A stretch of 64,000 bases of DNA, from contig NZ_CP012159.1 in assembly GCF_001189295.1 (NCBI RefSeq), positions 3,298,973 through 3,362,972 on the forward strand. Direction: 5' to 3'. Positions 59,101 to 64,000 of the stretch are shown here, piece by piece. Numbering within the stretch: the stretch's first letter is position 1; each line of letters starts with the position of its first letter. This DNA is from Chondromyces crocatus (lineage in GTDB: Bacteria; Myxococcota_A; Polyangia; Polyangiales; Polyangiaceae). The notes below the pieces were generated by a model. It did not search any database. It saw only the letters and a program-made list of their open reading frames with translations, and was not told the DNA's origin. The position numbers and the translations under genes are program-made.

Positions 59101-61553
59101 TCGATGTCACCACAAGCGATCGCTGCCTCCAGGGCGGTCATGTAGAGATCGCGGGTCAGCTCGTAGTGGTCGCTCCAGTCACCCTCCTCGATCAGGAGGA
59201 TCCCCGCGCGTCCATAGGAGAGCGCTTGCTGGGCGGCAGCGTTGTCGCGCGCTTTGCGGGCGGCCCGAAGGTTGAGGGCAGCGAGATCGAGCAGCTCGTG
59301 ACGATCGTCGATGGCGATCCGCCCTTCATTGAGCAAGCCGACGATATCGAGCAGTCGATGGGATTGCCCCTCACTCCCCTCGGCCTGCGCGAGCTGTCGA
59401 CCTATCGTCCGAGCCAGGCGCGCCCTGGCCTTCGCGCCCACCATGGAGAGCGTGGCTTGCTGGATCCGATCATGGGCGAAACGCCCCTTCAGAAGCGGAC
59501 CCACTTCGATCATCTGCGCCACCGACGCACTCTGGGGCACGAGGAAGATCAGCCCCTCGATCACCGCAGGCCACGACGTGTGACTCACCTCGTCGATGGA
59601 ACGACCGCTCACGAGCGCCAGGGTGCCGAGCTCGAACACGCTGCCGAGACACGCCGCGAACAGGAGCAGCTCCCGCGTCTCTGGGCAAAGCTGTCGCAGC
59701 CGCGCTGTCATCAAGTCGACGAGGTTGTCCGTGACCCCATGCGCGCGCATGCGATCGACGCTCCATCGATAGCCATCGTCGTGTGCCTCGATGGCCCCGT
59801 CGGCATGAAGAGAGGTGAAGAACTCTCGCACGAAGAAGGGATTGCCGGCAGTTCGGGAGAGCAACAGCTCCGCGAGGGGTTCGCCCGCCTCGCGTGGAAT
59901 CGAGAGCGTATCGGCGACCATCTCCTTCAGCTCGGGCAACCCGAGGGGCGATAGGCATACCCTCTCGACGCGTGCGCCGCGGGCCTCGATGGCGCGGAGT
60001 GCCAGGGCGAGGGCCTGGGCGTCCAGGATCTCTTCATCCCGATGGGCGCCGATGATCAGGAGCGCGAGGTCTTGCTCCACCCGGCTCAGGTGCTCCAGCA
60101 GCTTCAATGCGTCGGCGTTGGCCCACTGGAGATCATCGAAGAACACACACAGCGGATGCTCTGGCGTGGCAACCGACGCGAGGAATCCCGTGACCGCCCG
60201 GTTGAACCGGTAAAGGTTCTCCGGGTGCGAGAGCGTGGGCATCTCGGGATGCTCTCCGAGCAACCGCGCGAGGCTCGGGCACAGCTCCGTCAGAATGCGC
60301 GCGTGCGATCCGAGTGTATCTCTGGCGCGTTTCTGGAACTCCAGGACGTGCTCTTCGCTCTCGGCGAGGAGCTGATCGGACAGCTCGCGGAGCGCCTGCT
60401 TCAGCGCGGCGTGGGGATCCTCGTGTCGGTACTGATCGAACTTTCCCGCGATGAAATACCCTCTCCGTACTGTGATCGGCCGATAGACCTCCCGGATGAG
60501 CGACGTCTTGCCAATCCCGGAGGGCCCTGACACGAGCATGAGCACGACGCCGCGGAGGGAGTGCTCGAACGCCGTCAGCAAGGTCTGTACATCGGCGTCG
60601 CGTCCGTACAGCTTCTGGGGCAGCTTGAACGTCGTTGGGCGATCCCGGCGTGCAATCGAGAAAGGCGCGATGTCCCCGTCTTTTTGGAGCTGCTCGAGGC
60701 ACCTGGCCAGGTCGGCACGGATACCTTGCGCCGACTGGTAGCGACCCTCGGCGCTCTTGGCCATCAGCTTGAGGACGATGGCTGCGAGGACTTCGGGCAC
60801 CTCCGGGGTCGACAGCCGTGGAGAAGGAGGCTGGCGCGCGATGTGTGCATGAACCAGCTCGATGCCGTCGCCCGATGTGAATGGAAGGTGACCCGTGAGC
60901 AGCTCGAAGAGCGTCACGCCGAGGGAATAGTAATCGGCTCGGTAATCGATGGGCCGGTTCATCCGGCCCGTTTGCTCGGGAGCCATGTAGGCGAGGCTCC
61001 CCTGGAGTCCTCCTGGACTCGTGAACGTGGAGCCATGCTCCGGTAACAACGAGGCGAGACCGAAGTCGATGAACTTGATGGTCTCATCACCTGACCGCAT
61101 GGCGATGGTTGCGGGCGTCAGATCGCGGTGGACGACGCCTCGCTGGTGGATCGCCTCCAGAATTCCCACCACGTCGATGGCCAGCGTGACGACCCGCGCG
61201 ATGGGCAGGCTCCCTGCCACGCCCAGTGCATCGAGCGGAGACCCCGTGAAATCCTCCAGCAAGAGCGCTGCTCGACCCCCCTCTTCCACGATCCCGTGGC
61301 ACCTGAGTACCCCGTCGATGTCGAGCTCACCGAGGATGGTCTCTTCGTGTCGGAGCGTCGCGAGCTGCGCTTGTGAGGGGGTGGGCTCCCGGAGCACCTT
61401 GAGCAGGACCGCGAGACCATCCGAACGACGTCTCGCTCGATAGGTCGTCGTGCGTGACCCCTCTCGCACCCGTTCGAGAACGTCACAGCCGCAGATCTCC
61501 ATCCCAACCCCCTGCCCAGCGACGATGGCTTCGTGACGTGAGCGACGGCTCAT
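56175..61553 (-). CDS. giant kinase / AAA-ATPase / GAF / histidine kinase protein
   Basis: 1,792 residues from ATG 61553 (GAAGG just ahead); ATG 61502 is an alternative. Order: Ser/Thr kinase (20-290; Lys52, HRDLTPAT 142-149, DFG 163-165); AAA-type NTPase (about 315-650) with Walker A GPSGIGKTS near 343 and LCVFFDDLQWANADAL (Walker B); a long helical repeat region; GAF (about 1330-1500, LMEQGKKWVIEGEKA, GLVYLENSLLKGAFTPARI); coiled coil; histidine kinase with His1551 in AHELRNPLNF, N-box NLVDNACYAV, DNGSGVP and GTGLGLSI. Soluble. Resembles the known trifunctional sensor kinases of myxobacteria and cyanobacteria. Confidence 0.93.
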   Translation of the reverse strand: MSRRSRHEAIVAGQGVGMEICGCDVLERVREGSRTTTYRARRRSDGLAVLLKVLREPTPSQAQLATLRHEETILGELDIDGVLRCHGIVEEGGRAALLLEDFTGSPLDALGVAGSLPIARVVTLAIDVVGILEAIHQRGVVHRDLTPATIAMRSGDETIKFIDFGLASLLPEHGSTFTSPGGLQGSLAYMAPEQTGRMNRPIDYRADYYSLGVTLFELLTGHLPFTSGDGIELVHAHIARQPPSPRLSTPEVPEVLAAIVLKLMAKSAEGRYQSAQGIRADLARCLEQLQKDGDIAPFSIARRDRPTTFKLPQKLYGRDADVQTLLTAFEHSLRGVVLMLVSGPSGIGKTSLIREVYRPITVRRGYFIAGKFDQYRHEDPHAALKQALRELSDQLLAESEEHVLEFQKRARDTLGSHARILTELCPSLARLLGEHPEMPTLSHPENLYRFNRAVTGFLASVATPEHPLCVFFDDLQWANADALKLLEHLSRVEQDLALLIIGAHRDEEILDAQALALALRAIEARGARVERVCLSPLGLPELKEMVADTLSIPREAGEPLAELLLSRTAGNPFFVREFFTSLHADGAIEAHDDGYRWSVDRMRAHGVTDNLVDLMTARLRQLCPETRELLLFAACLGSVFELGTLALVSGRSIDEVSHTSWPAVIEGLIFLVPQSASVAQMIEVGPLLKGRFAHDRIQQATLSMVGAKARARLARTIGRQLAQAEGSEGQSHRLLDIVGLLNEGRIAIDDRHELLDLAALNLRAARKARDNAAAQQALSYGRAGILLIEEGDWSDHYELTRDLYMTALEAAIACGDIEAARELSEVARPRLQGLLDEVRQLSLDGQVLFSQQRVTEALRTYLAALARLGCELPQDPTPEEVEREIQRNLRSLKAHSVEELEGLSECRNPVDCTAMFLLSQIISSSGTGGASVYPIAVCQLVAMSLRCGVGRHTSFGYALFGSLLLARNEIDEACRLGHVALRIADRSANCEFRSQTYYVAGYHLVHVERHLRDLAEMLSNTHRFALEAGSLFFSAAAAQGLCLARFLSGEDLSPLLADMEGYARLCERLQQPMVCDWLRLYIQVSLNLIGKTGDLTMLRGPAYVEAERVPHQRATGDAGGMSHYHFCKMLLHYLFGEHDHAAASADTLASYPVGSEHSLAATFIAFIQSLSYLALYERAENGDRERKLGFVAQSLVKIEQWCKHHPPNYEHKLLLISAERARVLGDHEAARAAFTRGTELADRSGYRHEAAIGHELAGRFYILRGEHKLARKHLRDAHEGFLRWGAVTKARQLEREYPGVVPLVAAGMSSGSTATETGGRELDFDVLDLVSVLNASQDLSREIELDRLLARLMQILLETSGATVGYLLMEQGKKWVIEGEKAVTQENAIVLKSIPVAELMARGHRGLPASIIHYVARSQESLVVDDASADPRFSGDPCTIRNAIGSVLCFPLGRPGGRRGLVYLENSLLKGAFTPARIRILQMLSTQAVISIENAALYNTLEQRVESRTSELRKKNEELATALTHLRETQDRMFVQERLASLGSLAAGIAHELRNPLNFVNNFARFAAALVDEIHDGLLPSGRVSSAGRFARLDEALEDLKVNVTKIGEHGRRMDGIIRSMLDHSRDDRGARQWVDLNTLVETYVNIGYQGSRARTSTGEIAIEMTLDPSIGLVSIVPQEVSRVIINLVDNACYAVTQRAGECPLGFEPRIEVITRNEEDCCEIRIRDNGSGVPRDIRARIFDPFFTTKPPGEGTGLGLSICHTIVTEGNGGLLRCESEEGIFAEFIVRLPK

Positions 61554-61732
61554 GCCTTCAGGGAAGGGTATCGGGCCGCTAGACCTCCGTCCATTCACCC
61601 CCGAGGGCATACGGACTGGTAGACCCCGCCTCACGCAGCGTCTCGAGAGCGTCTGTGGGGATGGACCTGTGCCGTCGCTCACGCGTGGAAGTCGCGCCGG
61701 ATCTCTCCGCGTCCCACGAGGGATCGCGTTGC

Positions 61733-62452
61733 TCAGCCGAACAGCTCCTCGAAGAAATTGAGTGTCGCCTGCCACGACCGCCGTGCGGCATTCGCATGGT
61801 AGGCCAGCCCCTTGCTTGGCTCGTTCAACCCACGCGCCGTGAAGGCGTGCATCGCCCCTCCGTAAGCGTGAATCTGCCAGTCCGCCTTCGATGCCGACAG
61901 CTCCTTGGCCAGCGCCACCGTCTGCTCCGGTGTCGCCAGAGGGTCGTCCCACCCGTGCAACACCAGCACCTTGGCCGTGATCGTCTCTGCGTTCGGGAAC
62001 GGCGGCGCATCAAACACCCCGTGAATGCTCACCACCCCGTTCACATCCGACCCGGAGCGCGCCAGGTCGAGCACGCATTTCCCCCCCAAACAGTATCCCA
62101 TTGCCGCCGTGCGCTTCGCATCCACCACCGCGAGCCCCCGGAGCGTCGCCAGGGCAGCCGCCATGCGCCCTTGCAGCGCCTGCCGATCCTGGTTCAGCTC
62201 GCCCATCAACCGCCCCGCTTCCTCCGGCGTCGTCGCCCTCCGCCCCTTCCCGTACACATCGACCGCGAACCCCACGTAACCCAGCTCCGCCAGCGCAGCG
62301 GCCCTCTCTGCTTCCATTTCCCCTTGGCCCATCCACGTGTGCCCCACCAGCACCCCGGGCCGTCGCCCCTCGTGCGCAGGGTCCCACGCCACCACGCCTT
62401 CGAACGACCCTCCCGGCCCCTCGTAGCTCAGCTTCTCCGAACGAACCGCCAT
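61733..62452 (-). CDS. dienelactone hydrolase family protein
   Basis: 239 residues from ATG 62452 (MAVRSEKLSYEG). Alpha/beta hydrolase with the family's nucleophile Cys in MGYCLGGKC, the Asp in LHGWDDPLATP and the His in YGGAMHAFTARG. VLVGHTWMGQGEMEAERAAALAELGY matches the oxyanion region. Family members hydrolyse cyclic dienelactones or other esters; substrate unknown. The frame extends to 62473 with an in-frame upstream start. Confidence 0.92.
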   Translation of the reverse strand: MAVRSEKLSYEGPGGSFEGVVAWDPAHEGRRPGVLVGHTWMGQGEMEAERAAALAELGYVGFAVDVYGKGRRATTPEEAGRLMGELNQDRQALQGRMAAALATLRGLAVVDAKRTAAMGYCLGGKCVLDLARSGSDVNGVVSIHGVFDAPPFPNAETITAKVLVLHGWDDPLATPEQTVALAKELSASKADWQIHAYGGAMHAFTARGLNEPSKGLAYHANAARRSWQATLNFFEELFG

Positions 62453-62636
62453 GACCTTCCAGCCCTTTCTCACGCCCTGCGTCGTGCCCTGCGCGCGCTC
62501 ACCCGCGCCGCGGCCGAACGCCGTGCGTCTCGCCCGCGCGTAACACCTACCCGACCCCGACTCTTCCAGAGACCCGCCTCACCGGCCGCGCTTTCCGCCT
62601 GCGCGTCCCCCTGATCTACGGTATGCCCCGCCCATC

Positions 62637-63341
62637 ATGCACACGCGCGGAACGGCAAAGAACGCATCCGAGCGAGGCCCGCTGACCAGCACCACGCTCG
62701 CCCTTTCCCTCACGCTCCTCACGGCCAGCGCCTGCAGCTCCACCGCCACCCGAGACCCGGCCACCCCCGCCGACGACCCCTCTGGCACCTCGTCCAGCGG
62801 CTGGATCTCCACCCCTCCCGAGCCCACGCCGGCCTCTCCTGCGCCTTCCGCCGAACCGACCGCCTCAGCCCCTGCGGTGCCTCCCCCGTCAGCTTCCGCC
62901 TCCCCCTCGTCCCTGGCACGCACCCCCGCCCCATCCCCCTCCGCATCGGCTCCCTCCGACCCCCCTCCCCACGACCACGGCCCTGAGCCCGCCACCCCCG
63001 CCCCGACCCCTCCCGGCCCTCCCCCCCACGTCGAACTCGAACCCGCCGCCTTCATGACCGGCGACGTCCCCAAGATCGACCAGAAGCTCGCCAAGCTCAC
63101 CGACAAGATCGCCACCTGCATCGCCGACCACGGCGGCCTCTCCGCCAAGTCCGCCACCCTCAAGCTCCAGTTCCTCGTCCGCACCACCGGCCGCGCCGAG
63201 AGCGTCGAGATCGCCTCCAAAAAGTCCATCTCCGACGAAGCCGCCCAGTGCGTCCGCACCCTCCTCAAAGGCCGCTCCGTCGGCACCCCCAGCGACGACC
63301 CCACCGGCGTCACCCTTACCATCACCCTCAAACCCCGCTGA
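62637..63341 (+). CDS. lipoprotein with Pro/Ser linker and AgmX/TonB-like C-terminal domain
   Basis: 234 residues. A signal region ending TASAC (Cys33) looks like a lipobox. About 100 residues of Ser/Pro/Ala/Thr linker follow. The last 95 residues (IDQKLAKLTDKIATCIADHGGLSAKSATLKLQFLV and SISDEAAQCVRTLLKG) have the shape of the AgmX/PglI C-terminal or TonB-like domain with its cysteine pair. AgmX homologues act in myxobacterial gliding, but this one is not assigned. It starts 184 bases from the divergent hydrolase. Confidence 0.7.
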   Translation: MHTRGTAKNASERGPLTSTTLALSLTLLTASACSSTATRDPATPADDPSGTSSSGWISTPPEPTPASPAPSAEPTASAPAVPPPSASASPSSLARTPAPSPSASAPSDPPPHDHGPEPATPAPTPPGPPPHVELEPAAFMTGDVPKIDQKLAKLTDKIATCIADHGGLSAKSATLKLQFLVRTTGRAESVEIASKKSISDEAAQCVRTLLKGRSVGTPSDDPTGVTLTITLKPR

Positions 63342-63366
63342 CCCCGCCCCCTCTCCACCCCCACCA

Positions 63367-63506
63367 GGCGCACAGAGGGAGCGTGCGACCGGGGCGCGCT
63401 GGGGAGGGCCGCTGTCTGAGCGATACGGATCGCCCGCAGGGCGAGCCCGGATCGCGAGTTCGGAGGGGCCCCAGCGCGCCCCGGTCGCACGCTCCCTCTG
63501 TGCGCC
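63367..63506. repeat. 140-bp element with perfect 38-bp inverted ends
   Basis: Arms 63367-63404 and 63469-63506 are exact complements; the left one starts GGCGCACAGAGGGAGCGTGC. The 64-bp centre holds a further small hairpin (GCCC-GCA-GGGC). Sits 25 bases after the lipoprotein stop and 43 bases before prfC. No target duplication is obvious at the ends and there is no T-run. Confidence 0.9.
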
Positions 63507-63549
63507 CCCGGGTTGACGGCCTCTCATCCCTGCCTATCCTGCGCGCGCC

Positions 63550-64000
63550 GTGTCCGACTCAACGCTCCTTGCCCGCGAGATCGCCCGTCGCAAGACCTTC
63601 GCGATCATCTCCCATCCCGACGCTGGAAAGACCACCCTCACCGAGAAACTCCTCCTGTACGGTGGTGCCATTCAGATGGCCGGCGCCGTCAAGGCCAAGA
63701 AAGCCCGCGCCCACGCCGTCAGCGACTGGATGGAAATGGAGCGCGAGCGCGGCATCTCCATCGTCTCCAGCGTCCTCCAGTTCCCGTACAAGGGCCGACA
63801 GCTCAACCTCGTCGACTGCCCTGGCCACGCCGACTTCAGCGAGGACACCTACCGCGCCCTCATGGCCACCGACGCGGCCATCATGCTCCTCGACAGCGCC
63901 AAAGGCGTCGAGATGCAGACCAAGAAGCTCTTCCGCGTCTGCAAACTCCGCCAGATGCCCATCTTCACCTTCGTCAACAAGATGGATCGCCCTGGCCGCG
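63550..64000 (+). CDS. prfC: peptide chain release factor 3 (N-terminal part)
   Basis: First 150 residues of RF3, cut by the window end. GTG start at 63550. GTPase motifs: P-loop [15 protein letters not shown], the switch I region [35 protein letters not shown] (G3) and FVNKMD (G4). RF3 removes RF1/RF2 from the ribosome. [15 protein letters not shown] is the RF3 form, differing from EF-G. The inverted-repeat element lies just upstream in its leader. Confidence 0.96.
   Translation, partial: MSDSTLLAREIARRKTFAIISHPDAGKTTLTEKLLLYGGAIQMAGAVKAKKARAHAVSDWMEMERERGISIVSSVLQFPYKGRQLNLVDCPGHADFSEDTYRALMATDAAIMLLDSAKGVEMQTKKLFRVCKLRQMPIFTFVNKMDRPGR

Overview
The window is about 64 kb of very GC-rich, gene-dense DNA. 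It looks like a chromosomal segment of a myxobacterium, most likely in the Sorangium/Polyangium/Chondromyces group. This is inferred from the gene content: type IV pilus (gliding) genes, four Hanks-type Ser/Thr kinase genes including very large multidomain signalling proteins, many lipoproteins with proline-rich linkers, PEGA/TPR proteins and paralogous orphan families. No rRNA, tRNA, CRISPR array, transposase or phage gene was recognised.

Layout. (1) 1-5 kb: a truncated signal-peptide gene, a small membrane protein, pilS and pilC (minus strand), a serine hydrolase and a Mpo1/DUF962 protein. (2) 5-13.3 kb: an orphan protein behind a promoter with an overlapping dyad, a secreted beta-barrel-like protein, a transmembrane Ser/Thr kinase, a TetR regulator with a probable operator, a membrane protein and an unusual B-box/TPR/retropepsin-like protein. 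(3) 13.3-17.5 kb: a 42-bp tandem repeat, eutC-eutB (ethanolamine ammonia-lyase) and two tandem STAS-like paralogues, one with a triplicated 27-residue repeat. (4) 17.5-20.4 kb: an envelope thiol-redox operon (VKOR-thioredoxin fusion, OmpA-like protein, TlpA-like protein). (5) 20.4-22.6 kb: a two-gene module of a TcdA/TcdB-like glycosyltransferase and a small helical partner, translationally coupled, behind a dyad-bearing promoter. This is the best candidate for a new toxin/effector system. (6) 22.5-35.9 kb: egtD, a hotdog protein, ygfZ, a DUF4139/OmpA lipoprotein, glutamate dehydrogenase, cdsA-uppS, a fused Kal-Kce (lysine-fermentation-type) enzyme and two orphan membrane-anchored proteins. 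(7) 36-44 kb: a FliA-type sigma factor, a LysM/DUF882 murein hydrolase and the pilMNOPQ operon, with a perfect 12-bp-arm hairpin upstream. (8) 44-53.6 kb: a LysR regulator, a Ser/Thr kinase with PEGA domain, a TPR/PEGA protein, a WS/DGAT-like acyltransferase followed by a flavin-dependent-halogenase-like enzyme, and a TetR/oxidoreductase pair with two tandem operators. (9) 54-61.6 kb: a kinase-receiver-pseudocyclase fusion facing a 1,792-residue kinase/AAA-ATPase/GAF/histidine-kinase protein. (10) 61.7-64 kb: a dienelactone hydrolase, a lipoprotein, a 140-bp element with perfect 38-bp inverted ends, and the start of prfC.

How the genes work together. PilC/PilS and PilMNOPQ are parts of one type IV pilus machine, split over 35 kb. 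The redox operon probably makes and shuttles disulfides in the envelope. UppS/CdsA feed peptidoglycan and phospholipid synthesis. The kinase-rich 45-62 kb stretch is a signalling block. GC skew of the plus strand changes sign near the 42-bp repeat at 13.3-13.7 kb and again in the 35-45 kb interval, whatever the gene direction.
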